Shown one piece after another: positions 33,774-42,261 of a DNA stretch of 64,000 nucleotides. The first letter of the stretch is position 1; the number at the start of each line of letters is the position of its first letter. The DNA comes from Pseudonocardia sulfidoxydans NBRC 16205 (GTDB lineage Bacteria > Actinomycetota > Actinomycetes > Mycobacteriales > Pseudonocardiaceae), in assembly GCF_007989085.1 (NCBI RefSeq), contig NZ_BJVJ01000001.1, forward strand, positions 213,105 through 277,104, given 5' to 3'. The notes under the pieces are model-generated. The model was not told where the DNA came from, made no database searches, and saw only the letters and a program-made list of their open reading frames with translations. The position numbers were made by a program, and so were the translations under genes.

Positions 33774-36700
33774 GTGGCGTCGTCAGAACTGCACGTGCCT
33801 GCGAACCCCGTCCGCTTCGTGACGGCCGCGAGCCTGTTCGACGGCCACGACGCGGCGATCAACATCATGCGGCGCCTCCTGCAGAAGCAGGGCGCCGAGG
33901 TGATCCACCTGGGGCACAACAGGTCTGTCGACGAGGTCGTCGCCGCCGCCATCCAGGAGGACGTGCAGGGCGTCGCGATCAGCTCCTACCAGGGCGGGCA
34001 CGTCGAGTACTTCAGCTACCTCGTCGAGCTGCTGCGTGAGCGCGGCGCCGGCCACGTCAAGGTCTACGGCGGCGGTGGCGGCGTCATCGTCGCCGAGGAG
34101 ATCGAGCTGCTGCACTCCCGCGGCGTCTCCCGCATCTTCTCCCCCGACGACGGCCAGCGCCTCGGCCTGCCCGGCATGATCAACCTGATGATCCGGGAGT
34201 GCGACGTCGACCTCACGGCGACGCCCCCCGCCTCCTACGACGGCGTCTTCGCCGGCGAGCACGCCACCCTCGCCCGCGCCCTCACACTCGCCGAGGCCGG
34301 AGCGCTGCCCGCCGACGTCCTCTCACGGATCCGCGACTCGCAGCGTCCCGTGCCCGTCCTGGGCATCACCGGCACCGGCGGGTCCGGCAAGTCCAGCCTC
34401 ACCGACGAGCTCGTCCGCCGCTTCCGGCTCGACCAGGAGGACAAGCTCCGCATCGCCGTCCTCGCCGTCGACCCCACCCGCCGCAAGGGTGGTGGCGCGC
34501 TGCTCGGCGACCGCATCCGGATGAACAGCCTCACCGGCGAGCAGGTGTTCTTCCGCTCGCTGGCCACCCGCGGCGTCGACGGGAACCTGCCCGAGAACCT
34601 CGGCGACGTCGTGTCCGTCCTCAAGGCCGCCGGGTTCGACCTCGTCATCGTCGAGACCCCCGGCATCGGCCAGGGCGACGCCGGCATCGTGCCCTTCGTC
34701 GACCGCTCGCTCTACGTGATGACGCCCGAGTTCGGCGCCGCGTCGCAGCTGGAGAAGATCGACATGCTCGACTTCGCCGACGTCGTCGCCATCAACAAGT
34801 TCGAGCGCCAGGGTGCGGAGGACGCGCGTCGCGACGTCGGGCGCCAGCTCGTGCGCAACCGCGAGGAGTTCGGCTCGAGCTGGGAGGACATGCCGGTCTA
34901 CGGCACCAGCGCCGCCACGTTCAACGACGACGGCGTCACCGCCCTCTACCAGCACCTCACCGGGCTGCTCGCTGACGACGGGCTCACCGTCCACGACGGG
35001 CGCCTGCCCCGCGTCGAGGGCAAGACCTCGCACCTGCACGCGGCGGTCATCCCGCCCGACAAGGTGCGCTACCTCGCTGACATCGCCGAGACCGTCCGCG
35101 ACTACCACGCCGAGACCGCCGCACAGGCCGGGTCGGTCCGCCGCCGCGAACACCTGCGGACCGCCCGCACGGAGCTCGACTCGGTCGATGCCGACGTCAC
35201 CGCCCTCGACGACCTGCTGGCGTCCGCGGAGAAGGCCGTCTCGCAGGACTCCGCCGCGCTGCTCGACAGCTGGGACCAGACCGTCGAGGACTACTCCGGC
35301 GACGAGCTCGTCGTGACGATCCGGGACAAGGAGCTGCGCACCCAGCTGACCCGCGAGACGTTGTCGGGCAACAAGGTCCGCCGCGTCGCGCTGCCCCCGT
35401 TCACCGAGGAGGCCGAGCGGCTGCGGTTCCTGCGCAAGGAGAACCTGCCCGGCCGGTTCCCCTTCACCGCCGGGGTGTTCCCGTTCAAGCGTGAGGGCGA
35501 GGACCCGGCGCGCATGTTCGCCGGTGAGGGCGACGCGTTCCGCACCAACCGCCGTTTCAAGTACCTCTCCGAGGACTCCGACGCCAAGCGGCTGTCCACC
35601 GCGTTCGACTCGGTCACTCTCTACGGCCGCGACCCCGCGACCCGTCCCGACATCTACGGCAAGGTCGGCACCTCCGGCGTCTCCATCGCGACGCTCGAGG
35701 ACATGAAGGTCCTCTACGGCGGTTTCGACCTCTGCTCGCCGACCACCTCGGTGTCGATGACGATCAACGGTCCCGCGCCCACGATCCTGGCGTTCTTCCT
35801 GAACACGGCCGTGGACCAGCAGGTCGAGCGGTTCCGTGAGGACGAGGGTCGCTCACCGGATGCCGCGGAGCTGGAGCAGTTGCAGGCGTTCGCCTACGCG
35901 AACGTCCGCGGCACGGTGCAGGCCGATATCCTCAAGGAGGACCAGGGCCAGAACACCTGCATCTTCTCCACCGAGTTCAGCCTGCGGATGATGGCCGACA
36001 TCCAGGAGTGGTTCATCCGGCACAAGGTCCGGAACTTCTACTCCGTCTCCATCTCCGGCTACCACATCGCCGAGGCCGGGGCGAACCCCATCAGCCAGCT
36101 CGCCTTCACCCTCGCCAACGGGTTCACGTTCGTCGAGAGCTACCTGGCGCGCGGCATGAGCATCGACGACTTCGCCCCCAACCTGTCGTTCTTCTTCTCC
36201 AACGGCATGGACGCCGAGTACACCGTCATCGGCCGGGTCGCCCGGCGGATCTGGGCCGTCGCGATGCGCGACCGCTACGGCGCGAACGAGCGCTCCCAGA
36301 AGCTGAAGTACCACGTCCAGACCTCGGGACGGTCCCTGCACGCGCAGGAGATGAACTTCAACGACATCCGCACCACCCTGCAGGCGCTGTGCGCGCTCTA
36401 CGACAACGCGAACTCCCTGCACACCAACGCCTACGACGAGGCCGTCACGACCCCCACCGAGGAGTCGGTGCGCCGCGCGATGGCGATCCAGCTGATCATC
36501 AACCGCGAGTGGGGCCTGTCGATGAACGAGAACCCGCTGCAGGGATCGTTCGTCGTCGACGAGCTCACCGACCTCGTCGAGGAGGCCGTCCTCAAGGAGT
36601 TCGACGCCATCGCCGCCCGCGGCGGGGTCCTCGGCGCCATGGAGACCGGCTACCAGCGCGGCAAGATCCAGGACGAGTCGATGCTCTACGAGCACCGCAA

Positions 36701-37007
36701 GCACGAGGGCACACTGCCGATCGTCGGCGTCAACACCTTCCTCAAGCCGGAGTCCGACGAGCCGCCCGCCGAGATCGAGCTCGCCCGCGGCACCGAGGCC
36801 GAGAAGCAGTCCCAGCTCGACCGCCTCGCCGACTTCCAGTCCCGCCACGCCGGCACCGCCCCCGAGGCCCTGCGGGCGCTGCAGGACGTCGCGACCGGCG
36901 AGGGCAACGTCTTCGACGAACTGATGAAGGCCGCCCGCGTCTGCACCCTGGGACAGCTCACCGAGGCCTTCTTCGAGGTCGGCGGGCAGTACCGCCGCAA
37001 CATGTGA
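33774..37007 (+). CDS. icmF: Fused isobutyryl-CoA mutase IcmF
   Basis: A 1077-residue adenosylcobalamin-dependent enzyme with all three IcmF parts in one chain: an N-terminal B12-binding domain (DGHDAAINIMRRLLQKQG, axial His about 25), a MeaB-like G-protein chaperone (P-loop GITGTGGSGKSS about 197-208, later VVAINKFERQGAED), and a C-terminal mutase barrel (GTSGVSIATLEDMKVLYGGFDLCSPTTSVSMTINGPAP, SVSISGYHIAEAGANPISQLAFTLANGFTFVE, FNDIRTTLQALCALYDNANSLHTNAYDEAVTTPTEESVRRA). It interconverts isobutyryl-CoA and n-butyryl-CoA. The GTG at 33774 is preceded by GGAGGA; an earlier GTG-like start at 33747 was not chosen. Neighbours are a B12-binding-type protein and a valine-pathway hydrolase. Confidence 0.95.
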   Translation: MASSELHVPANPVRFVTAASLFDGHDAAINIMRRLLQKQGAEVIHLGHNRSVDEVVAAAIQEDVQGVAISSYQGGHVEYFSYLVELLRERGAGHVKVYGGGGGVIVAEEIELLHSRGVSRIFSPDDGQRLGLPGMINLMIRECDVDLTATPPASYDGVFAGEHATLARALTLAEAGALPADVLSRIRDSQRPVPVLGITGTGGSGKSSLTDELVRRFRLDQEDKLRIAVLAVDPTRRKGGGALLGDRIRMNSLTGEQVFFRSLATRGVDGNLPENLGDVVSVLKAAGFDLVIVETPGIGQGDAGIVPFVDRSLYVMTPEFGAASQLEKIDMLDFADVVAINKFERQGAEDARRDVGRQLVRNREEFGSSWEDMPVYGTSAATFNDDGVTALYQHLTGLLADDGLTVHDGRLPRVEGKTSHLHAAVIPPDKVRYLADIAETVRDYHAETAAQAGSVRRREHLRTARTELDSVDADVTALDDLLASAEKAVSQDSAALLDSWDQTVEDYSGDELVVTIRDKELRTQLTRETLSGNKVRRVALPPFTEEAERLRFLRKENLPGRFPFTAGVFPFKREGEDPARMFAGEGDAFRTNRRFKYLSEDSDAKRLSTAFDSVTLYGRDPATRPDIYGKVGTSGVSIATLEDMKVLYGGFDLCSPTTSVSMTINGPAPTILAFFLNTAVDQQVERFREDEGRSPDAAELEQLQAFAYANVRGTVQADILKEDQGQNTCIFSTEFSLRMMADIQEWFIRHKVRNFYSVSISGYHIAEAGANPISQLAFTLANGFTFVESYLARGMSIDDFAPNLSFFFSNGMDAEYTVIGRVARRIWAVAMRDRYGANERSQKLKYHVQTSGRSLHAQEMNFNDIRTTLQALCALYDNANSLHTNAYDEAVTTPTEESVRRAMAIQLIINREWGLSMNENPLQGSFVVDELTDLVEEAVLKEFDAIAARGGVLGAMETGYQRGKIQDESMLYEHRKHEGTLPIVGVNTFLKPESDEPPAEIELARGTEAEKQSQLDRLADFQSRHAGTAPEALRALQDVATGEGNVFDELMKAARVCTLGQLTEAFFEVGGQYRRNM

Positions 37008-37020
37008 GCCGACCCACCCC

Positions 37021-37062
37021 TGTGAGTGGCGATAGTCGCTATAGCGACTATCGCCACTCACA
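37021..37062. repeat. Dispersed palindromic element, copy 3
   Basis: A 42-bp perfect palindrome (left half begins TGTGAGTGGCGATAGTCGCT) starting 13 nt after the icmF stop. No T-run follows. Confidence 0.95.
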
Positions 37063-37143
37063 AGGAGCCGGAGGCCTGCCCTCCGGGTCGGTCCGTCCGC
37101 GGGCGGGCCGGGCTGGGGCGTCCGCGGGGCGTTTACCACCGCG

Positions 37144-37191
37144 CGCAACCTCACTGCTGTCCGGCGGCCCGAGCACGACCGTGAGGTTGCG
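37144..37191. other. Long-armed inverted repeat upstream of the BtuF-like gene
   Basis: CGCAACCTCAC (37144-37154) is exactly complementary in reverse to GTGAGGTTGCG (37181-37191), with a 26-nt loop. It lies 68 bp before the GTG at 37259, in a 250-bp gap that otherwise holds only palindrome copy 3. An operator pair or an RNA stem is possible. Confidence 0.35.
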
Positions 37192-37258
37192 GCCGGTTCT
37201 CGGCGCGCACGTGGGAACGACCACTGCACAGCCTGCCGGCCCCGGTTACGGTCGCGGC

Positions 37259-38023
37259 GTGAGACAGACGTTCATGGTCACCGACGACGAAGGTCGCGAC
37301 GTCGACGTCCCCCTGCCGGTGCAGCGGGTGGTGTCGATCGTCCCGTCGCTCACCGAGGCGCTCGCGGAGTCGGCGCCCGGCATGCTGGTCGGCGCCACCG
37401 ACTGGTGCACCCACCCCGCAGGCCTCGACGTCCCGCGGCTGCGCGGCACCAAGAACCCGGATGTCGACGCGATCATCGCGCTGGAGCCCGACCTCGTGCT
37501 GGCCAACCAGGAGGAGAACCGGCTCCCCGATCTCGACGCCCTGCGCGCCGCGGGCGTGCCGGTGTACGTGACCGACATCCGGACCGTCGACGGCGCCTTC
37601 GACTCGTTGGGCCGCATGCTCGCCGCCTGCGGTCTCGACGAGCCGCCGTGGCTCGTCGACGCCCGCGCGGCGTGGGCCGCCCTCCCGGTGCCCGCGCGGC
37701 GTCGGCGGGCAGTGATCCCGATCTGGCGAAAGCCCTGGATGGCGTGCGGGAGCGACACGTTCACTGGCGCGGTGCTGGCGCGCCTCGGCGTCGACAACGT
37801 CCTGGCCGACGCCCCCTCGCGATACCCGAAGTTCTCCCTGGAAGACCTCCCGCCCCACGACCTCGTGGTACTCCCCGACGAGCCCTACCTCTTCACCTCC
37901 GACGACGGGCCCGAGTCGTTCACGGCACCGTCAGCGCTGGTCAGCGGGCGATTGCTGACGTGGTACGGGCCCAGCCTCGTCGAGGCCGCGCGGGTGCTGC
38001 CCGGCGCGCTGGACGTCACGTGA
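37259..38023 (+). CDS. Cytoplasmic BtuF-like cobalamin/metal-binding protein
   Basis: A 254-residue helical-backbone metal-receptor protein (VPLPVQRVVSIVPSLTEALAESAPGMLVGATDWCTHPAGLDVPRLRGTKNPDVDAIIALEPDLVLANQEENRLPDLDALRAAGVPVYVT). It lacks a signal peptide, as do cytoplasmic members annotated as cobalamin-binding proteins. Position directly after icmF suggests it binds or delivers B12 for that enzyme; this is inference. TACGGT (37247-37252) lies 6 nt before the GTG, so expression is probably leaderless and independent of icmF. Confidence 0.8.
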   Translation: MRQTFMVTDDEGRDVDVPLPVQRVVSIVPSLTEALAESAPGMLVGATDWCTHPAGLDVPRLRGTKNPDVDAIIALEPDLVLANQEENRLPDLDALRAAGVPVYVTDIRTVDGAFDSLGRMLAACGLDEPPWLVDARAAWAALPVPARRRRAVIPIWRKPWMACGSDTFTGAVLARLGVDNVLADAPSRYPKFSLEDLPPHDLVVLPDEPYLFTSDDGPESFTAPSALVSGRLLTWYGPSLVEAARVLPGALDVT

Positions 38024-38034
38024 CGCCGGGGGTC

Positions 38035-38074
38035 GTGCGCGGCAATAGTCGCGATAGCGACTATTGCCGCGCAC
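38035..38074. repeat. Dispersed palindromic element, copy 4
   Basis: A 40-bp palindrome with perfect 18-bp arms around a GATA centre; left half GTGCGCGGCAATAGTCGCGA. It differs from copy 3 at three arm positions, each with the matching change in the other arm. It starts 11 nt after the preceding stop and ends 8 nt before the GTG of the next gene. Confidence 0.92.
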
Positions 38075-38082
38075 AGGGGCCC

Positions 38083-39099
38083 GTGCTCGTCCGGCGCGAG
38101 GGTGCGCTGGGGCGGCTGACCCTGAACAAGCCGAAGGCGCTCAACGCCCTCGACCACGAGATGGTCCGGCTGCTCACCGACGCGCTCGACCGGTTCGCCG
38201 CGGACGACGCGGTGCAGGCCGTCGCGATCGACGGTGCCGGCGACCGCGGGCTCTGCGCCGGCGGGGACGTGCGCTACCTCGTCGCGCACACCGGTCGCGA
38301 CGGCGCGGCGCTGCTCGCCGACGAGTACCGCCTCGACGCCCGCATCGCCCGCTACCCCAAGCCCTACGTCGCGCTGATGGACGGTGCCGTCATGGGCGGC
38401 GGCGTCGGGGTCTCGGCACACGGCAGCGTGCGGGTCGTGACCAAACGCAGCGTCGTCGCCATGCCGGAGGTGACGATCGGCTACGTGCCCGACGTCGGCG
38501 GCACCTGGCTGCTCGGGCACGCCCCCGGCGAGACCGGGGTGCACACCGCCCTCACCGCGGCCCGCCTCGGCCCCACCGACGCGATCGCCTGCGGGTTCGC
38601 CGACTTCCAGGTCGACGACCTCCCCGCGCTCCTCGACGCCCTGCGCGACGGCGCCCCGGCGGTGACCGCGGCGGAGGACCTCGCCGTGGACCCGGGTCCG
38701 AGCGCGCTGCACGCGGCGCGGGAGTGGATCGACCGCTGCTACTCCGCCGCCGACCTCGCCGGCATCCGCGACGCCCTCGCCGCCGACCCCCACCCCGACG
38801 CCCGCGCCGCCGCCGAGGCGATCGGCCGGGCCGCGCCCCTGGCGGCGACGATGACGCTTCGGGCCGTCCGCGACGCCCGGGGCTTCTCGGAGCTGGAGGA
38901 CGCGCTGCGCGTCGAGTACGTCCTGACCCGCTGCGCGATCCGCCGGCCCGACTTCGCCGAGGGTGTCCGCGCGATGCTCGTCGACCGCGACAGGGCTCCA
39001 GCCTGGAGCCCGGCGCGCATCGAGGACGTGACGCGCGAGACGGAGCACGCGTTCCTGTCCCTGACCCGCGAGGACGACCCGCCCCTGACGTTCATGTAG
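38083..39099 (+). CDS. 3-hydroxyisobutyryl-CoA hydrolase-like crotonase
   Basis: A 338-residue crotonase-fold protein with the longer C-terminus of 3-hydroxyisobutyryl-CoA hydrolases: LNKPKALNALDHEMVRLL, AGDRGLCAGGDVRYL, YPKPYVALMDGAVMGGGVGVSAHG and VAMPEVTIGYVPDVGGTWLL. It releases 3-hydroxyisobutyrate from its CoA ester in valine breakdown, which fits the nearby isobutyryl-CoA mutase. The GTG at 38083 has AGGGG at 38075-38079. In-frame sequence upstream translates the palindrome and was rejected. A plain enoyl-CoA hydratase is the alternative. Confidence 0.82.
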   Translation: MLVRREGALGRLTLNKPKALNALDHEMVRLLTDALDRFAADDAVQAVAIDGAGDRGLCAGGDVRYLVAHTGRDGAALLADEYRLDARIARYPKPYVALMDGAVMGGGVGVSAHGSVRVVTKRSVVAMPEVTIGYVPDVGGTWLLGHAPGETGVHTALTAARLGPTDAIACGFADFQVDDLPALLDALRDGAPAVTAAEDLAVDPGPSALHAAREWIDRCYSAADLAGIRDALAADPHPDARAAAEAIGRAAPLAATMTLRAVRDARGFSELEDALRVEYVLTRCAIRRPDFAEGVRAMLVDRDRAPAWSPARIEDVTRETEHAFLSLTREDDPPLTFM

Positions 39100-39124
39100 C
39101 GCGGGCACCGGGCCGGGGCGGGGT

Positions 39125-40312
39125 TCAGCCGAAGGTCCAGGACTCGCCGCGGTAGGTCGGGGTGCTGCCGACGACCCGGCCGCCCTCCACCAGGTGCATC
39201 TCGGTGAAGCGTTCGCAGACCTCACCGGCCTTGGTGTGGCGCCACCAGACGCGGTCGCCGATGGCGGGGACGGTCCGGCCGCGGACGGGCGTCTGCACCT
39301 CCCCCGCCCCCTCCGTACCCAGCAGCGAGAGCCCCGCGGGATAGACCGGGGTGGGGACGCGGGAGGCGCCGGCGGGGCCGGAGGCGATGTACCCGCCGCC
39401 GAACGTGGTGGCGATCGCGGCGGCGGGGCGCCGCACCACCGGCAGCGCGAACATCAGCGCGGGGCGCGGTGTGAAGGCGCGGTAGCCGTCGAACAGGGTG
39501 GGGCCGTAGAGCCCGGAGCCGGCGGTGACCTCGGTGACGGTGGGGTCGGCGGAGCTGGGTTCGAGGCTGCCCGTGCCGCCGCTGTTGACGATCTCCAGCG
39601 CCCCGACGACCGCGGTGACGGCCTGCACGACGGCGGTGCGCCGGCGGGCGAGCTCGGCGACCGAGGCGCGTTTGACGAGGCGGACGGCGAGCGAGGAGTC
39701 GGGCAGGCCCGCGACCTGGGCTTCGTAGAACATGACGCCGACGACGTCGAACCCGAGCCGGCGGGCCAGGGAGGCAAGCTCGGCAGCGTGGGCGGGAGTG
39801 CGGACCGGGGACCGCCGCACACCCAGGTGCAGCGGCCCGATCCGCAGGGAGGCGTCGACGTCGATGCAGACCCGCAGCCCGCTGCGTCCGGCGGCGTCGC
39901 GGGCGATGCGGAGCTGGGCGGGGTCGTCGACCATCAGGGTCACGCGTTCGCGGGCCACGGGGTCGGCGGCGAGCTCGGCGAGGGCGCCGCGGTCGACGCT
40001 GGGGTAGCCGAGCAGGACGTCGTCGACGCCGGCGCGGGCGAGGCGGACGGCTTCCCGCACGGCGTAGGCCATGACGCCGCGGAACCCGGGCGTCGACAGG
40101 GCGATGTCGAGGACGGCGCGGCAGCGCACCGATTTCGACGCGACCCGGATCGGGGTGCCGCCGGCGCGGGCGACGAGGTCGGCGGCGTTGGCGCGCAGCG
40201 CGTCGAGGTCGAGCGCGAGCAGCGGGGCGTCGAGGTGGGCGGTGGCGGCGTCGAGCCGGGCGGCGGCGACGGCGACGGAGCCGGCGGTGGGGGTACGCAG
40301 GGAGACGGTCAC
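39125..40312 (-). CDS. PLP-dependent alanine-racemase-fold enzyme (D-threonine aldolase / D-serine dehydratase-like)
   Basis: A 395-residue type III PLP enzyme. LDAPLLALDLDALRANAADLVARAGGTPIRVASKSVRC places the Schiff-base Lys at about K60, and LEIVNSGGTGSLEPS and VTAGSGLYGPTLFDGY are phosphate-binding and metal-site regions. Relatives act on D-amino acids (D-threonine aldolase, eukaryotic-type D-serine dehydratase). The GTG at 40312 overlaps the end of the permease gene (GTGA), so the enzyme and permease are coupled and probably handle the same compound. Confidence 0.8.
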   Translation of the reverse strand: MTVSLRTPTAGSVAVAAARLDAATAHLDAPLLALDLDALRANAADLVARAGGTPIRVASKSVRCRAVLDIALSTPGFRGVMAYAVREAVRLARAGVDDVLLGYPSVDRGALAELAADPVARERVTLMVDDPAQLRIARDAAGRSGLRVCIDVDASLRIGPLHLGVRRSPVRTPAHAAELASLARRLGFDVVGVMFYEAQVAGLPDSSLAVRLVKRASVAELARRRTAVVQAVTAVVGALEIVNSGGTGSLEPSSADPTVTEVTAGSGLYGPTLFDGYRAFTPRPALMFALPVVRRPAAAIATTFGGGYIASGPAGASRVPTPVYPAGLSLLGTEGAGEVQTPVRGRTVPAIGDRVWWRHTKAGEVCERFTEMHLVEGGRVVGSTPTYRGESWTFG

Positions 40313-41562
40313 GAGGCGTCCTCGGTCCGGGGGACGGCGGCCTGGGGGCCGGCGGTGGGGGCGACGGCGGTGTGGGCGACGGCGGTGTGGGGGACGAACC
40401 CACGCGCCAGCACGACGAGCGCGATCGCGAGCACGAGCGGGACGACGAAGCCCGCGCGCAGGTCGACGGTGGTGCCGACGAGCCCCACGGCGACCCCGCC
40501 GACGACGGCACCGAGGTAGTTGAAGACGTTGACGCGGGCGATGACGGCGTCGGTCGCGCCGGGGGCGAGGGCGCCGGCGGCGGAGAAGCACAGCGGGGCG
40601 ACGACGGGCAGCCCCAGCCCGACGAGCGCGAACCCGGCGATGGCGACGCCCGCGTTGGAGGCCAGGACGGCGAGGACGAACCCGCCGATGCCGACGAGGG
40701 CACCGATGCGCACGGTGGCGACGGCGCCGATGCGGCGGACGAGCTGGTCGCCCGCGGCGCGGGAGGTCAGCGCCGCGCCCTGGTAGGCGGCGAACCCGAG
40801 GGCGGCGGTGCCGGCGGCGGCGCCGAGGAGGTCGTGCAGGTAGAGGGCGGACCAGTTGGAGACGGCGGCGTCGGCGACGTAGAAGCAGGCCATCGCGGAC
40901 CCGAGGAGCAGGACGGGGCGCCAGGGCACGACGGCCACGGCGGGTCCGGTCGTTCCCGTGACCGGCGCGGGCAGCTCGCGACCGGGCAGGATGCCGCGCC
41001 GGGCGAAGGCGGCGAGGAGGGCGGCCACGGCGGCCGCGATCAGGAGCCCGACCGGCAGGGACAGCCCGATCCGTGCGCTCAGCGCGACCCACAGTGCGCC
41101 GACGATCCCGGCGCCGGACCACCACGCGTGGAAGGAGGTGAGGATGCTGCGCCCGTAGCCGCGCTGGACGGCGACGGCCTGCATGTTGCTGCCGGCGTCG
41201 ACGGCTCCGAGGCCGAGCCCGTAGCAGCCGAAGCCGACGAAGAGCACGGCGACGTCGGGGGCGAGCGCGATGGCGAGGGTGGCGGCGACGATCGTCACGA
41301 GGCCCGCGGTGAGTGCGACGGCGCTGCCGCGTCGGCGGGCCAGCGCCTCGGCGACGACGCTGCCGACGCCGGCGAGCAGCGACACCCCGAGCACGACGAG
41401 GGTGACGGTGCCGTCGTCGATGCCGTGCCGTTGTTCGAACTGGGGCAGGTGGGTGAGCAGGACGGCGAAGAGGAACCCCTGCGCGGCGAACGCGGCGGCG
41501 GTGGCGCGGCGGGCCGTGCGCAGCCGTGGGGTGACGATGCCGGGGCTGGTCGAGATGGTCAC
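40309..41562 (-). CDS. MFS transporter, FucP/YbjJ-like
   Basis: A 417-residue carrier with about 12 helices: AAAFAAQGFLFAVLLTHLPQFEQRHGIDDGTVTLVVLGVSLLAGVGSVVAEALARRRGS, GLGLGAVDAGSNMQAVAVQRGYGRSILTSFHAWWSGAGIVGAL and NVFNYLGAVVGGVAVGLVG. The N motif with GSNMQ is that of the fucose-permease/YbjJ group. The C-terminal tail has short HTAVA repeats of no clear meaning. It sits between a TetR gene and the PLP enzyme gene with 4-nt overlaps on both sides. Confidence 0.85.
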   Translation of the reverse strand: MTISTSPGIVTPRLRTARRATAAAFAAQGFLFAVLLTHLPQFEQRHGIDDGTVTLVVLGVSLLAGVGSVVAEALARRRGSAVALTAGLVTIVAATLAIALAPDVAVLFVGFGCYGLGLGAVDAGSNMQAVAVQRGYGRSILTSFHAWWSGAGIVGALWVALSARIGLSLPVGLLIAAAVAALLAAFARRGILPGRELPAPVTGTTGPAVAVVPWRPVLLLGSAMACFYVADAAVSNWSALYLHDLLGAAAGTAALGFAAYQGAALTSRAAGDQLVRRIGAVATVRIGALVGIGGFVLAVLASNAGVAIAGFALVGLGLPVVAPLCFSAAGALAPGATDAVIARVNVFNYLGAVVGGVAVGLVGTTVDLRAGFVVPLVLAIALVVLARGFVPHTAVAHTAVAPTAGPQAAVPRTEDAS

Positions 41563-42188
41563 GACACCTCGGCCCGGGCGTCGGCGACGGGTGCGGCGTC
41601 GCGGGCCAGGGTCTCGGCGAACCCGTCGAGGCGGGCCAGCGCGCCCTCCTGGTCACCGTCGACGAGCCAGCGCAGGCAGACGCCGTCGATGACCGCGAGG
41701 GTCATGCCGGCGAGGTCCTCGACGGGCCGGGTCCACCCGTGGCCGGTGGCGTCCGCGGCCTGGGTCAGGAACTGTTCGACGGCCATCTGCCCGATCTTGT
41801 ACTGGTCGACGGCGACGGCGTGCATCCCGTCGGTGCGCAGCGAGTGGGTGGTGATCTCGTACGTGACGAGCTGGCGGCGGCGGCTCGAGGAGGACGCCGC
41901 CCACATGCCGCGCACCCCGGCCTGCAGTGCCTCGAGCAGGGTGTCCCCCACCTGGGCGAGCGCGTCGATCCCGGCACGTTCGAGCTGCTCGACGGCGCGC
42001 GCGGCGACCGCGGAGACGAGGTCGTCCTTGTCGCGGAAACAGTAGTGGACGAGTCCGAGGGAGACGTCCGCGGCCTCGGCGACCCGGCGGACGGTCATGG
42101 CCGGGATGCCCTCGTCCTCCGCGACCCGCAGGGCGGCGTCGACGAGCTGCTCGCGGCGTTCCAGCTTGTCCATCCGACGTGACGCCAT
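41559..42188 (-). CDS. TetR-family transcriptional regulator (BetI-like)
   Basis: A 209-residue protein with HTH LERREQLVDAALRVAEDEGIPAMTVRRVAEAADVSLGLVHYCFRDKDDLVSAVAARAVEQL and a BetI-like effector half. ATG at 42188 (42173 is a second option). It is first of a coupled minus-strand group (TetR, permease, PLP enzyme) and divergent from the lactone oxidase gene. An 18-bp perfect palindrome lies 42 bp upstream and is the obvious operator for both directions. Confidence 0.87.
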   Translation of the reverse strand: MASRRMDKLERREQLVDAALRVAEDEGIPAMTVRRVAEAADVSLGLVHYCFRDKDDLVSAVAARAVEQLERAGIDALAQVGDTLLEALQAGVRGMWAASSSSRRRQLVTYEITTHSLRTDGMHAVAVDQYKIGQMAVEQFLTQAADATGHGWTRPVEDLAGMTLAVIDGVCLRWLVDGDQEGALARLDGFAETLARDAAPVADARAEVS

Positions 42189-42230
42189 CCCGGCATCGTC
42201 GTCGGCGCCGAGGGTGCGGGTCAAGGTTGA

Positions 42231-42248
42231 ACTGGACGCGCGTCCAGT
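42231..42248. promoter_or_regulatory. 18-bp perfect palindromic operator
   Basis: ACTGGACGCGCGTCCAGT lies between the TetR gene (start 42188, minus) and the oxidase gene (start 42262, plus), 13 bp before the latter. TTGACC on the minus strand abuts it (42228-42223). This geometry fits control of both genes by the TetR protein. Confidence 0.65.
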
Positions 42249-42261
42249 CCATTCTCTGCGG

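Noticed and set aside
37064..37079. GAGCCGGAGGCCTGCC, resembling the B12 box of cobalamin riboswitches, next to B12-related genes
   Set aside because: It needs a deletion and a mismatch to match, no surrounding riboswitch stems are visible, and the downstream gene appears leaderless with its start at 37259.
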